Counted from the first letter of the stretch, positions 48,176-57,434 are shown. The stretch: 61,564 nt of DNA from an uncultured delta proteobacterium (GCA_947259215.1 CAMYLJ010000032.1:1-61564); one strand, 5' to 3'. The notes: generated by a model not told the origin, from the sequence alone. Translations and numbers: made by a program.

Positions 48176-48892
48176 ATGCCTCGGACGATCGTCGTCCTGC
48201 CCACCTACAACGAGGCCGAGAACCTTCCGCTGATCGTGCCCGAGATCCTCGACCAATCGTCGGAGGTCGAGGTCCTCGTGGTGGACGACGCTTCGCCCGA
48301 CGGCACGGGCAAGATCGCGGATCAGCTGGCCGAGGGATCCAGCCGCGTCCACGTGCTCCACCGCAGCCGCAAGCAGGGGCTCGGGCCGGCCTACCGGGCG
48401 GGCATCGCCTGCGCGCTCGACCGCGGCGCCGACCGGATCATCCAGATGGACGCGGATTTCTCCCATCCCCCGGACGCGATCCCCGCCTTGCTCGAGGCCA
48501 GCGAGGATCACGATGTCGTCCTCGGATCGCGCTATCTGGACGGCATCACGGTGGTGAACTGGTCGATCCAACGCATCCTGTTCTCCTACCTGGGCAATCA
48601 ATACGCCAAGCGCGTCACGGGCGTGCCGATCTCCGACATGACGGGGGGCTTCCGCTGCGTTCGGCGCGAGATGCTCGAGAAGATGGGATTCGAACGGATC
48701 AAGGCGAACGGCTACGCCTTCCAGATCGAGATGAACTACCGCTTCGTGCAGCACGGGGCGCGCATCCAGGAGATCCCGTTCTTCTTCCTCGACCGGAAGC
48801 GTGGCGAGTCGAAGCTCTCCTGGAGGATCGGTTTCGAGGCGCTCTGGATCGTCTGGTGGCTGCGCATCGCCGATGCCCTCGGCCGCCTCTGA
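48176..48892 (+). CDS. Polyprenol-phosphate mannosyltransferase-like GT2 (DPM1 type)
   Basis: A 238-residue soluble GT2 of the dolichol/polyprenol-phosphate mannose synthase group. Motifs are VVLPTYNEAENLP, VLVVDDASPDGTG, the DxD block IIQMDADFSHPP, and the late block SDMTGGFRCVRREML. It charges polyprenyl phosphate with a hexose (usually mannose from GDP-mannose), supplying the GT-C enzymes encoded on both sides. There are no membrane helices. Start ATG 48176; a GGGGGA site lies upstream. Confidence 0.94.
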   Translation: MPRTIVVLPTYNEAENLPLIVPEILDQSSEVEVLVVDDASPDGTGKIADQLAEGSSRVHVLHRSRKQGLGPAYRAGIACALDRGADRIIQMDADFSHPPDAIPALLEASEDHDVVLGSRYLDGITVVNWSIQRILFSYLGNQYAKRVTGVPISDMTGGFRCVRREMLEKMGFERIKANGYAFQIEMNYRFVQHGARIQEIPFFFLDRKRGESKLSWRIGFEALWIVWWLRIADALGRL

Positions 48893-48923
48893 ACGGGACG
48901 GCCCGGCGAACACCCCGCTGAGC

Positions 48924-50603
48924 TCAGGGCTCGTCGATCCGCACCGCGACGGGCGCCTCGGGCAGACCCGGGCGGTTCGAGAGGACGAGGCGATTCCCCT
49001 CCCGCTGGAGCACGTGGACCAGCGGCCAGATGTCGCTCCGCTCGCGTAGCTCCTCCTCGTGCTGGCGATCGGTGACGACGAGCACGCGATCGGGCGAGCG
49101 CAGGTAGCGTCGCAGCCGAAGCGGGCGTTGGAGCTCGAGGGCCGTGCGTCCCGTGTAGAAGAGGCCCGCGTCGAAGACCCCGGTCGCGACCTGGTAGACG
49201 GGGACGGGGGCTCCCGGCGCCAGCAGGGGGTCGACCGCGAGGGCGATGCTTCTGGAGCTGAGGTCATTGGTCCGGGGCGCCAGCACGCCCACCCACACCG
49301 CGACCAGGGCGACGGAGGTGCCGGAGAGCGCGACGACGAAGCCCCGCGGCCGGCCTCGCAGGGCGGAGGCGCCTGCCACGCCAGCCCCGGCCGCCAGCAG
49401 TCCCGCGGCCAGGCATGCCCAGCCGACGCCGAACCCGATCCGTACCTCGAGATCCGCTGGAGCGACGAGAGGCGCCACGACGAGCGCCGCCACCGCGAGC
49501 ACGGCGATCGCGAGCGCGGGCCCCGCGAGGAGCCGCCGGTGCGTCGTGTGCTGGCGGCTCCACTCCTGATCCAGGGCGTAGGCGACCAGCAGGGCGAGCG
49601 GGGGGAAGAGAGGCAGGACGTAGGTGGCGAGCTTGGCGGTGGCCAGCGTGAAGGGAACGAACACCGCGGCCACCCAGGCGAGCAGGAAGCGGGTCTCGGC
49701 GCGGAGCCCCCCGCGCAGCGACATCACGGCCGCGGGCAGGCCGACCGTCCAGGGGAGGAGGCCCACGGCGATCACGACCCCGTAGTAGTAGAGCGCCTTG
49801 GCCTTCTGGGTGCTCTCATCCGAGTGCACCACGCTGCCCGCCACCTTCCGCAGCAAGAAGGAGCTCGCGTAGTCGTCGTTGTGCAGCAGCATCAGCACGT
49901 ACCAGGGTGCGGCGACGGCCAGCATCACGGCGGCGCAGAGGAGCGGTCGCATGCGCAGAAGGAAGGCGGGTCTCCGCTCCCAGGCCAGGAAGAGCACCAC
50001 CACCAGGGGTGGAAGCAGTCCGACGGGTCCCTTGGCCAGGACGGCCAGGCCCGAGGCCACGGCGAAGCCGAGGAACGGCGCCGCACGCCGGCCGCCCTCG
50101 CGGTAGCCCAGCCAGAAGAGCGCGAGGGCCCAGGTCGAGGCGGCGCAGAGCGCGATGTCGTGCATCACGATCCGCGAGAGCACGATGTACTGGAAGGAGG
50201 TCGCCAGCACCAGCGCGCCCAGGAATCCGGCGCGCGTCCCGAAGAGCCAGCGCCCCAGCAGCCAGGTCGCCAGGACTCCGGCCAGGCCGCACAGGGCAGC
50301 CGGCAGCCGCACGGCGATCTCCGTCGGGCCCAGCAGGAGCATGCTGCCGGCCGCGAGCCAGGTGAACAGGACGGGCTTGTCGTAGAACGGCTCGCCGTTG
50401 AAGCGCGGCGTCACCCAGTCGCCGTGCTCCACCATCTCGCGGACGATGGTCGCGTGCACGCCCTCGTCCTTGTCCCAGAGGTAGCGGGCACCGAGCCCGA
50501 CGGCGAAGAGCCCGAGACAGAGGACGAGCAGCGCCAGGCCGTGCCGCGTGCGCTCGCGGGCGCGCTGCTGGGCTTCCGGGAGGCCACGCGCACTCCCAGC
50601 CAT
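48924..50603 (-). CDS. ArnT/PMT-type GT-C glycosyltransferase
   Basis: A 559-residue polytopic membrane enzyme with about 12 helices. The first periplasmic loop LWDKDEGVHATIVREMVEHG carries the acidic pair, followed by RFNGEPFYDKPVLFTW, as in ArnT. Later it has a periplasmic C-terminal domain with DRVLVVTDRQHEEELRE. The start is ATG 50601-50603 with an exact GGAGGAG site directly upstream. It converges with the DPM1-like gene, which probably makes its donor. Aminoarabinose or another sugar transfer to lipid A is possible, but the exact sugar is not predictable. Confidence 0.92.
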   Translation of the reverse strand: MAGSARGLPEAQQRARERTRHGLALLVLCLGLFAVGLGARYLWDKDEGVHATIVREMVEHGDWVTPRFNGEPFYDKPVLFTWLAAGSMLLLGPTEIAVRLPAALCGLAGVLATWLLGRWLFGTRAGFLGALVLATSFQYIVLSRIVMHDIALCAASTWALALFWLGYREGGRRAAPFLGFAVASGLAVLAKGPVGLLPPLVVVLFLAWERRPAFLLRMRPLLCAAVMLAVAAPWYVLMLLHNDDYASSFLLRKVAGSVVHSDESTQKAKALYYYGVVIAVGLLPWTVGLPAAVMSLRGGLRAETRFLLAWVAAVFVPFTLATAKLATYVLPLFPPLALLVAYALDQEWSRQHTTHRRLLAGPALAIAVLAVAALVVAPLVAPADLEVRIGFGVGWACLAAGLLAAGAGVAGASALRGRPRGFVVALSGTSVALVAVWVGVLAPRTNDLSSRSIALAVDPLLAPGAPVPVYQVATGVFDAGLFYTGRTALELQRPLRLRRYLRSPDRVLVVTDRQHEEELRERSDIWPLVHVLQREGNRLVLSNRPGLPEAPVAVRIDEP

Positions 50604-50850
50604 CTCCTCCCCCTTGCCGCATCGTCCGCGGGCCGCGGTCCGCACGAGCCAGCGGGACCCTAGCGCGGGCGCGACCCCCGGCCAGACCCACTACGCCAGC
50701 GCGCGATGCGCGCTGCGAGAGGACATCGGCGCCGTTCGGCCGCTGGCGATCGCCCCAGGGGGCCAACACGCGCCGGCTTCCTGGCCGGACGCGAAGCCGC
50801 ACGCTACATGGACCGGCGGCCGTTCGCCGGTCCGTGGTGAGGAGCGATCC

Positions 50851-51471
50851 ATGAGCATCTCCGTCGAGTTCCACTTCGACTTCGGAAGCCCCAACGCGTA
50901 CCTCAGCCACCGGGTGATCCCGGTCCTCGAAGAGCGCACCGGAGAGAAGGTGACCTACGTCCCCATCCTGCTGGGCGGCGTGTTCAAGGCCACGGGCAAC
51001 GTCTCGCCCGCCGTGTCCTTGCAGGGGATCAAGAACAAGGGCGAGTACCAGGCCCTGGAGATGCGGCGCTTCCTGCAGGCCCACGGGATCACGCGCTTCG
51101 CGCTCAACCCCTTCTTCCCGGTCAACACGCTCCAGATCATGCGCGGAGCCATCGTGGCCCGGCGCCAGGGCTGCTTCGAGCGTTACGTCGACGAGGTCTT
51201 CCGGCACATGTGGGCGGATCCCAAGAAGATGGACGACCCGCAGGTGATCGCCGCGGCCCTGGCCGAATCGGACCTGCCGGGCGCTGCGATCCTGGCGGGA
51301 ATCCAGGAGCCGGACGTGAAGGCCGAGCTGCTCGCCAACACCCAGGACTCCGTCGAGCGGGGGGTCTTCGGAGCGCCCAGCTTCTTCGTGGGGAGCGAGC
51401 TGTTCTTCGGCAAGGACCGCCTGCGGGACGTCGAGGAGGAGGTCCGTCGCCAGCAGCTCAGCGGGGAATGA
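50851..51471 (+). CDS. DsbA-fold 2-hydroxychromene-2-carboxylate isomerase / GST-kappa-like protein
   Basis: A 206-residue thioredoxin-fold protein of the DsbA/GST-kappa branch. The N-terminal FHFDFGSPNAYL has Ser where DsbA has CxxC, as in HCCA isomerases. GAPSFFVGSELFFGKDRL is the conserved cis-Pro and C-terminal block. It probably uses glutathione or a related thiol in an isomerisation of an aromatic or other metabolite. The start is ATG 50851 with an AGGAG site. The gene converges with the double-SGNH pseudogene, overlapping by 14 bases. Confidence 0.93.
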   Translation: MSISVEFHFDFGSPNAYLSHRVIPVLEERTGEKVTYVPILLGGVFKATGNVSPAVSLQGIKNKGEYQALEMRRFLQAHGITRFALNPFFPVNTLQIMRGAIVARRQGCFERYVDEVFRHMWADPKKMDDPQVIAAALAESDLPGAAILAGIQEPDVKAELLANTQDSVERGVFGAPSFFVGSELFFGKDRLRDVEEEVRRQQLSGE

Positions 51472-53500
51472 CGGACGGGCGCGGATTCGCGGCCGGCGCC
51501 GCGACGGGGCTCCACGCGAGGGCCTCCTCCACCCGGGGCTCCAGCAGCCGGGCCAGGGCCCGGTGCTTCGCGGCCGTCGGGTGCGAGCTGCAGCCCTTCT
51601 CCGATCGGCGCGTCTCCGGGTAGCTGACGAGCTCGAGACGCGGGTCGCCGGCCTCCCGCCGCTCGCGGATCGCCTGGCGGATCTGCTCCCGGAGACGCGG
51701 CTCCTCTTCGTCGGCGAAGGCGATCACGTACGCGTTCGCATAGCGCTCCCGCAGCAGCTCGAGGAGGGCGACGTACTCGGCCCGGAAGGCTGCCTCGTCG
51801 AGGGGGAGCGCGTTGCCGTAGTCGTTCTCGCCGAGATTCAGGATCACGAGGTCGGGCTGCCAGGTGCCCTTCCATTCTCCAGCTCGGCTCGAGAGCGTGC
51901 GCGCGAAGTAGACCGGGTACGGCTTTTCCGAGCGCGCCTCCGGGTCGGCGTAGTTGCGCATCACGCCGACGCCCTCCCGCGTGGTGAAGCGCACCTCCGC
52001 ACCGAAGCGGTCGGCGAGCTGGGCGCCGTAGCTGGAGCCCGCGTCGGTCAGGCGCCACTTGTCCGCGCAGCGGCGTCGCTGCGCGCCCTGGTTGCGGTAG
52101 CCGTAGAGGAACCCATCGGACCCGAGGCCGGCAGCCACCGACGCGCCCAGCACCTCGATCCTGCGCTCCGGAAGCGGAATCGGTTCCAGGATCCTGCCCT
52201 GCGGCGGGAGCTCGAGCCCGAAGAACGAGACCGGCGACGACTGGTAGCGCTTCTGCAGCTCGATCTCGTGGGGCCCGGGACCGAGCTGGCGGATCTCGAG
52301 GGGGCGCCCCTCCGCACCGGCGCGAAAGACTCAGCGCCGGGTGCCATCGACCGCCACGTTGAAGTACGCCCGGCGCCCGTCGGCCCGCAGCAGGAAGCGG
52401 CAGGCGTCGGCCGCGATCCGCACCCGCACGCTGACGCCCGGCCAATCGAAGCGGGCTTCTTCCTCGCTCGAGGTTGCGACGCGCCCGACGTACTGGACGA
52501 AGGGATCGCGAGGCCCGATGCGCACGACGTCGTGCCGCGGAAAGGCCGGCTCCGTCGCCTGAAGCATCCCCGACTCGATCAAGCCCTGGGCTGCGAGGAA
52601 GTGCGCGCGGTGGGTCCAGGTTCCAAGCCTGGCATCGAACAGCTCCAGCCCCTCCGACGCAGGTCCCGACGCGCGCAAGGCCCCGGTCGCGTCATGGAAC
52701 GCCACACCGGAGGCCAGCGCAGCCTCCGCGAGCCACCGCCGCAGCTCGCTGCCACCGCCCTCGTCCCCCGCGACGTCGGCCTCGCTCGCCGCGTACATCA
52801 CCACCAGGCGAGCGCCGCGTGCGCGCACGAGCTCGGCCATCGCCGACAGCTGCGTCTCGACTTCTTCGCCGGAGGTCTCGCTGACGCCGGGCGCTGGCCG
52901 CCCGCCGGCGAGCCGATCCCAGTGCCGGCCCAGGAACCGGACCGCGCGGCTCTTCTCCTCGGCCCACGTCCGGAGCCCGGCCGCCGCGGAGAAGGCCACC
53001 CCTCCCTCTCCCCCGCCGTCGTGCAGGTCCACGGGCGAGACCAGCAGGAGGATCTCGTCGAAGCGACGGGTCTCGAGCGCCCGCCTCAACGTCTGTCGGA
53101 TCTGCTCGAACGCGTAGCCGGGCACGGCGAGATTCCGGACCGCGACGGCGCCCGGAAGATCGCGGCGAAGCCAGTCGCTCAGCGCGTCACCCTGTCCGAC
53201 GCCCTTGCCCCAGGCCGTGGAGCCACCGAGCACCAGGATGTGATGGGTGGCCCGGGGACGCTCCGCCGAACCCGGCAGGCGATCACCGTTCTCGCCGTTG
53301 GCGACGAAGACGTCGTGCGAGCCGTTCTCGACCCACAGGGCGGCGCCCGGCCTTCCCCTCCAGCCGCGTTCGGGATCCGGGACCAGCAAGCCCCGCTGCC
53401 AATCGCGCTGTGCGATCGGCCTGCCCCGCAGACGGAGCCCGAGCTCGAGCGCCAACAGCCCCGAGAGGAGTGCGATGCCGACGTAGAGCAGAACGCGCAC
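51458..53500 (-). pseudogene. Two-SGNH-domain membrane-anchored esterase (CE2-type) split by one in-frame TGA
   Basis: Frame 53500-51458 codes for ~680 residues with a single TGA, codon 390 (52331-52333). The N-terminal part has a membrane anchor (~5-25), an SGNH-like domain (LVLGGSTAWGKGV, ~90) and the start of a CE2 N-terminal beta-sandwich (VGRVATSSEEEARFDWPG to YFNVAVDGTRR). The same frame continues after the stop with VFRAGAEGRPLEIRQLGPG, which completes the sandwich, then the second SGNH domain: GAS (Ser453), GEND (Asn559) and SSHPT (His640), so its catalytic residues are intact. Arg would fit at the TGA (CGA to TGA is one transition). Start GTG 53498-53500. Expressed as drawn it would give only the N-terminal half. 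Sequencing error, recent mutation, or readthrough are the options. Confidence 0.85.
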
Positions 53501-53576
53501 GATCGCTAGACCTCGGATCCGCTGCCGCGTACGTCGTCAGCGTCGAGGACGGGAGGCGCGGACCCACAGACCGGGG

Positions 53577-53777
53577 TCAGTCGAACCCCTCGTAGTCGAA
53601 GGGCAGCTCCTCGGGTTCGCCCGAGAGCCAGGCCGTCACCGCGATCGCCCCGAGGACGAGTGCGAAGGCCAGGCCGGCGATCTTGATCGCGGGCCCGAGG
53701 AGCGATTTCGCGCCGTTCCCGGCGGCTTCGCCCGGCTCGGGGGCAGTCGCCCGATCCTGATCGTCTGCGGTCGTCAA
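53577..53777 (-). CDS. Small single-span membrane protein
   Basis: A 66-residue protein with an acidic N-terminus (TTADDQDRATAPEPG) and one membrane helix (~31-50), ending in an acidic tail ELPFDYEGFD. The start is TTG 53775-53777, since no ATG or GTG is in place; the frame's codon use is typical. No family recognised. It lies 76 bases upstream of the split SGNH gene on the same strand and may be in its transcript. Confidence 0.55.
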   Translation of the reverse strand: MTTADDQDRATAPEPGEAAGNGAKSLLGPAIKIAGLAFALVLGAIAVTAWLSGEPEELPFDYEGFD

Positions 53778-53921
53778 CTGGAGCCCACCCGCCTCTATCC
53801 CGGCGTGAACCTACCAGCTTCTGCGGGGCTGCATCACCCGAGGGGTGGCCTGTCAAGATCCCGTGCGGCGATTCCCCTGGGGGCCAGCGGCTCGAGCGAC
53901 CCCGGGTGATCGGCGAATCCG

Positions 53922-53927
53922 TATACT
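53922..53927 (+). promoter_or_regulatory. Putative -10 element (leaderless-type)
   Basis: TATACT ends nine bases before ATG 53937, so the transcript of the SGNH/TPR gene would have almost no leader. The -35 region has no consensus match. Confidence 0.4.
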
Positions 53928-53936
53928 GGGCGCCCG

Positions 53937-55583
53937 ATGGGCGAGCACGCCTCCCGCGGGTCTTCCTGGTTCGCGAATCTGCTGCTGCTGTCCGGCTCGC
54001 TCCTCTTCGTCGCCCTGCTCTTCGCACTCCTCGAGGGGGGCTTGCGGCTCGTCGGCATCGGCGCGGCCGACGCGCAGATCTCCCGGCTCAAGTACCAGCA
54101 GATCCCGGTTCCGGTTCTCCAGCCAGGAGCCCGGCCGGACGGCAGCGCGGTGCTGCACACCTACGACGTGCGGCTGCCGTACCAGTCGATCCTGCGCAGC
54201 AAGCAGCCCGGGAGCCTGCGGGTCTTCACCTTCGGCGGGTCGGCCACCGCGGGTCTGGGGTTCAGCCCCAACGTCACCTTCGCCCGCCAGCTGTCACGCA
54301 TGCTCGCCCGGGCCTACCCGGATCGACCCATCGAAGTGATGAACCTCGGGATCGTGGCGCTCGCCTCGAGACAGGTGAAGCAGCTCGTCGCCGACGTGAT
54401 CCGCGGCTACGAGCCGGACCTGCTCGTGGTCTACTCGGGAAACAACGAGTTCCTCGAGGTCCACGCCGAGAAGTACGCGGCCGCGCACGCGACCTGGCTC
54501 TCGACCGCCGTCGGCCTGCTGCAGGGCACGAACTTCTATCGCCTGGTCAACCGGGCGATTCGCGGCGGGCGGGCCACGCGCACTCTGGCCGAGCAGAATC
54601 TCTCCCACGACGACCTGCGTCTGACCCAGGCCAGGATCATCGAGGACATCGAGATGACGCCTGACGAGGTCGCGGAGGTGGTGGACCAGTACGAGGCCAA
54701 CGTCGACGAGATCGCCGAGGCGGCGCTCGCGAGCGGCACCCCGCTCATCCTGATGACGGTGGCCTCCAACTGGGAGTGGCGGGGCCGCGAGGACCTGCCC
54801 GACGACTGGCTCAGAGAGCTCACGGGGGAGCCGGGGCCTGCAAACCCGGACCGCTACCAGCAGGCCCTCGAGCTCCTCGACGCGCGGATTCCCTCGGCGC
54901 CGCCCTCACAGCGCTACGACCTGCTCTTTCGCCGGGCGCGGGCCCGGCAGGGGCTCGGCGACCACGCGGGCGCCCGGGCAGACTACCGCGAGGCCATGAA
55001 CCAGGATCCGCACCTGCGCCGCGCCCTGGACGGCATGGCCGATCGGGTGCGCGAGGTCGCACGCCGCCGCGGCGCGCGGTTGCTCGACACGATCGAGCTG
55101 CTCTCGAGCCGGGCGCAGCACGGCATCGTCGGTTTCGACGAGTTCTACGACTACGTGCACTTCACGCCGCGTGGGGTCGTGCTCGTGGCCGGCGAGATCT
55201 TCCGGGAGATGCAGCGGATGGGCCTGGTCCCGCCGGCTGCGTTCGACGTCGATAACGACGTGGAGCGTGAGCTGGCCCGGCTTGCCGCGCTCGAGGAGGA
55301 TCCGTTCGACGTGAACGAGTGGCTGGGCTTCGGCCGGGATCCGGCCTTCATCCGCGACCGCGACCTCTGGAAGTACGATCGCATGCTGAAGGACCTCGAC
55401 GCGCGCTTGGCGGCCGACCCACGCGACCTGCACGCGCTCGTCTACCGCGCCAACGCACAGTCCTTCCGGATCGACGGGGCCGGGCCTGCGGCGCGCGACT
55501 ACCGCGCCGCGCTCGAGATCGCCGGCGACCAGCCCGTGATCGAACGCAACCTGGAGCGCCTGCTGGCGGAGCGCAGTCCCTAG
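53937..55583 (+). CDS. Membrane-anchored SGNH/GDSL hydrolase with TPR-like tail
   Basis: A 548-residue protein with an N-terminal membrane helix (~14-37) and a large periplasmic part. The SGNH domain shows FTFGGSATAGLGF (nucleophile Ser in a GGSA turn), LLVVYSGNNEFLE (Asn block) and YDYVHFTPRGVVL (catalytic Asp/His). A helical-repeat insert (SQRYDLLFRRARARQGLGDH) and C-terminal ~100 residues are TPR-like. It is probably an acyl-esterase or transferase acting on surface glycans. It is divergent from the double-SGNH gene, giving three SGNH domains in about 4 kb. Start ATG 53937 follows TATACT closely. Confidence 0.9.
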   Translation: MGEHASRGSSWFANLLLLSGSLLFVALLFALLEGGLRLVGIGAADAQISRLKYQQIPVPVLQPGARPDGSAVLHTYDVRLPYQSILRSKQPGSLRVFTFGGSATAGLGFSPNVTFARQLSRMLARAYPDRPIEVMNLGIVALASRQVKQLVADVIRGYEPDLLVVYSGNNEFLEVHAEKYAAAHATWLSTAVGLLQGTNFYRLVNRAIRGGRATRTLAEQNLSHDDLRLTQARIIEDIEMTPDEVAEVVDQYEANVDEIAEAALASGTPLILMTVASNWEWRGREDLPDDWLRELTGEPGPANPDRYQQALELLDARIPSAPPSQRYDLLFRRARARQGLGDHAGARADYREAMNQDPHLRRALDGMADRVREVARRRGARLLDTIELLSSRAQHGIVGFDEFYDYVHFTPRGVVLVAGEIFREMQRMGLVPPAAFDVDNDVERELARLAALEEDPFDVNEWLGFGRDPAFIRDRDLWKYDRMLKDLDARLAADPRDLHALVYRANAQSFRIDGAGPAARDYRAALEIAGDQPVIERNLERLLAERSP

Positions 55584-55631
55584 TCCCGGAGTGAAGGACG
55601 GGCCGGCTCCTGACGTCGGGCAGCTCCCCGC

Positions 55632-55660
55632 TTGAAATCCCGGCCGCCCCTTCTTACGCT
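55632..55660 (+). promoter_or_regulatory. Sigma-70-type promoter of the PAS3-STAS gene
   Basis: TTGAAA (55632-55637) and TACGCT (55655-55660) are separated by exactly 17 bases. Transcription would start near 55667, giving a ~60-base leader before ATG 55728. The window offers few such complete pairs. Confidence 0.5.
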
Positions 55661-55727
55661 CTGGAACACCTGCCGCGAGCCTTGCCCCTCGACCGGCTCG
55701 CGCCCCGAGACGAACGGAGCAACGACG

Positions 55728-57257
55728 ATGAGCAGATCCGCCAAGCCGACGATGACGCCCTCCGAACTGGTGGCCGTCTACCAGGCGCTCGACCGGGCGC
55801 AGGCGATCATCGAGTTCGATCTCGAGGGGAGAGTGCTCACCGCGAATGACAACTTCCTCCGCCTCTTCGGGTACGACCTGGACGAGGTCGTCGGCAAGCA
55901 CCACCGGATCTTCTGCGAGCCCAGCTATGTGCAAACGCCGGAGTACGCCCAGTTCTGGCAGAAGCTCGGCCGGGGCGAGTACCACGCGGCGGAGTTCAAG
56001 CGGCTGGCGAAGAAGGGCGACGCGATCTGGCTCCGCGCCTCCTACAACCCGGTCTTCGACGAGGACGGCAAGCCGGTCAAGGTCGTGAAGTTCGCGTCGG
56101 ACGTCACCGCGGCCACGCTCCAGAACGCCGAGTACGAAGGCAAGGTCCGGGCCATCGACCGGGTGCAAGCCGTGATCGAGTTCGATCTCGAGGGACGGGT
56201 GCTGACCGCGAACGAGAACTTCCTGAACATCTTCGGCTACGGCATCGAGGAGGTCGTCGGAAGGCACCATCGGATCTTCTGCGAGCCCGGCTATGCGAAG
56301 ACGCCGGAGTACGCCGAGTTCTGGCAGAAGCTCGGCCGGGGCGAGTACGACTCCGGCGAGTTCAAGCGGATCGGCAAGGACGGAACGGAGGTCTGGCTCC
56401 AGGCGTCCTACAACCCGATCCTGGATGCGGAAGGCAAGCCCCTCAAGGTCGTGAAGTTCGCGTCGGACGTCACCGCGGCCAAGCTCCAGAACGCCGAGTA
56501 CGAAGGCAAGGTCCGGGCCATCGACCGGGCGCAGGCCGTGATCGAGTTCGACCTCGAGGGCACGGTGCTGACCGCGAACGAGAACTTCCTGCACATCTTC
56601 GGCTACGACCTGGACGAGGTCGTCGGAAAGCACCATCGGATCTTCTGCGAGCCCAGCTACGTGGAGACGCTGGCGTACGCCGAGTTCTGGCAGAAGCTCG
56701 GCCGGGGCGAGTACGACCATGGCGAGTTCAAGCGGATCGGCAAGGATGGAACGGAGATCTGGCTCCAGGCTTCCTACAATCCGATCTTCGACGTGGAAGG
56801 GAGGCCCCTCAAGGTCGTGAAGTTCGCGTCGGACATCACCACGGAGGTCGAGAAGCGAAGCCTCGCCCTGCTGGAGATGTCCACGCCCGTGACGAAGATC
56901 TGGGAAGGCGTGCTGTTCGCGCCGATCGTGGGAATCGTCGATTCCAAACGCGCCGTCGACATCATGAGCAAGGCGCTGTCGACCATCGAGGACTCGCGCG
57001 CACAGACGCTCGTCCTCGACATCAGCGGCGTCGCCGTGGTCGATACCGCCGTCGCGAACCACCTGATCAAGATCGCGAAGGCAGCCGTCCTGATGGGGTG
57101 CAAGACGATCATCTCGGGCATGTCGCCAGCCATCGCCCAGACCATCGCGGAGCTGGGGATCGATCTCGGCTCGATCCACACGACGGCGACGATCGAAACC
57201 GCCCTGCGGGAGACCATCACCGCGTCCGCCCCGAGCGGCCGGGGCCGCGGCGCCTGA
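55728..57257 (+). CDS. RsbR-like sensor with three tandem PAS domains and STAS
   Basis: A 509-residue cytosolic protein: three PAS domains (~14-135, ~136-257, ~258-375), then a STAS domain (~380-500). Each PAS has the KHHRIFCEPSY-type block and SYNP.FD..GKP.KVVKFASD found in Aer/BdlA-like chemoreceptor PAS domains. STAS has VVDTAVANHL with Thr440 matching RsbRA Thr205 and Ser406 matching Thr171. Its STAS is very like that of the globin-RsbR 18 kb away, so it should enter the same stressosome as an alternative sensor. Single-gene unit with its own promoter. Start ATG 55728. Confidence 0.93.
   Translation: MSRSAKPTMTPSELVAVYQALDRAQAIIEFDLEGRVLTANDNFLRLFGYDLDEVVGKHHRIFCEPSYVQTPEYAQFWQKLGRGEYHAAEFKRLAKKGDAIWLRASYNPVFDEDGKPVKVVKFASDVTAATLQNAEYEGKVRAIDRVQAVIEFDLEGRVLTANENFLNIFGYGIEEVVGRHHRIFCEPGYAKTPEYAEFWQKLGRGEYDSGEFKRIGKDGTEVWLQASYNPILDAEGKPLKVVKFASDVTAAKLQNAEYEGKVRAIDRAQAVIEFDLEGTVLTANENFLHIFGYDLDEVVGKHHRIFCEPSYVETLAYAEFWQKLGRGEYDHGEFKRIGKDGTEIWLQASYNPIFDVEGRPLKVVKFASDITTEVEKRSLALLEMSTPVTKIWEGVLFAPIVGIVDSKRAVDIMSKALSTIEDSRAQTLVLDISGVAVVDTAVANHLIKIAKAAVLMGCKTIISGMSPAIAQTIAELGIDLGSIHTTATIETALRETITASAPSGRGRGA
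55790..56855 (+). repeat. Tandem 366-base coding repeat (three PAS units)
   Basis: Matching words recur at 55800, 56166 and 56532, a period of 366 bases (122 codons). Units 2 and 3 are nearly identical over long stretches, also at silent positions, which points to recent duplication or ongoing homogenisation rather than ancient divergence. Confidence 0.9.
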
Positions 57258-57420
57258 CGCCGCCGCGAGGGGCCGCGCCAGGCCGCCTCGGCCCGCGCCC
57301 ATGTGATTTCGGGGGCTCCGAATCAGATGGAGGAGCCCGGCCACCGCGACCGGCGCTCGCTGGAGCGCGATGTGCATCCCGACGGCAAGCGGGCTCGATG
57401 AGCTCGGAGGGGCCCCGCGC

Positions 57421-57426
57421 TATCCT
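57421..57426 (+). promoter_or_regulatory. Putative -10 element (leaderless-type)
   Basis: TATCCT ends eight bases before ATG 57435, predicting little or no leader. No -35 consensus visible. Confidence 0.3.
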
Positions 57427-57434
57427 CTCGGAGC

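Noticed and set aside
52295-52330. SECIS element downstream of the TGA in the SGNH gene
   Set aside because: A perfect hairpin (GAGGGG/CCCCTC with a 3-base loop) exists about 20 bases after the TGA, but it lacks the loop G/U features of bacterial SECIS, and the position fits Arg better than selenocysteine.
54906-57377. A long minus-strand frame opposite the PAS3-STAS gene with repeated segments
   Set aside because: Its repeats are just the antisense of the 366-base PAS repeat; no recognisable protein.
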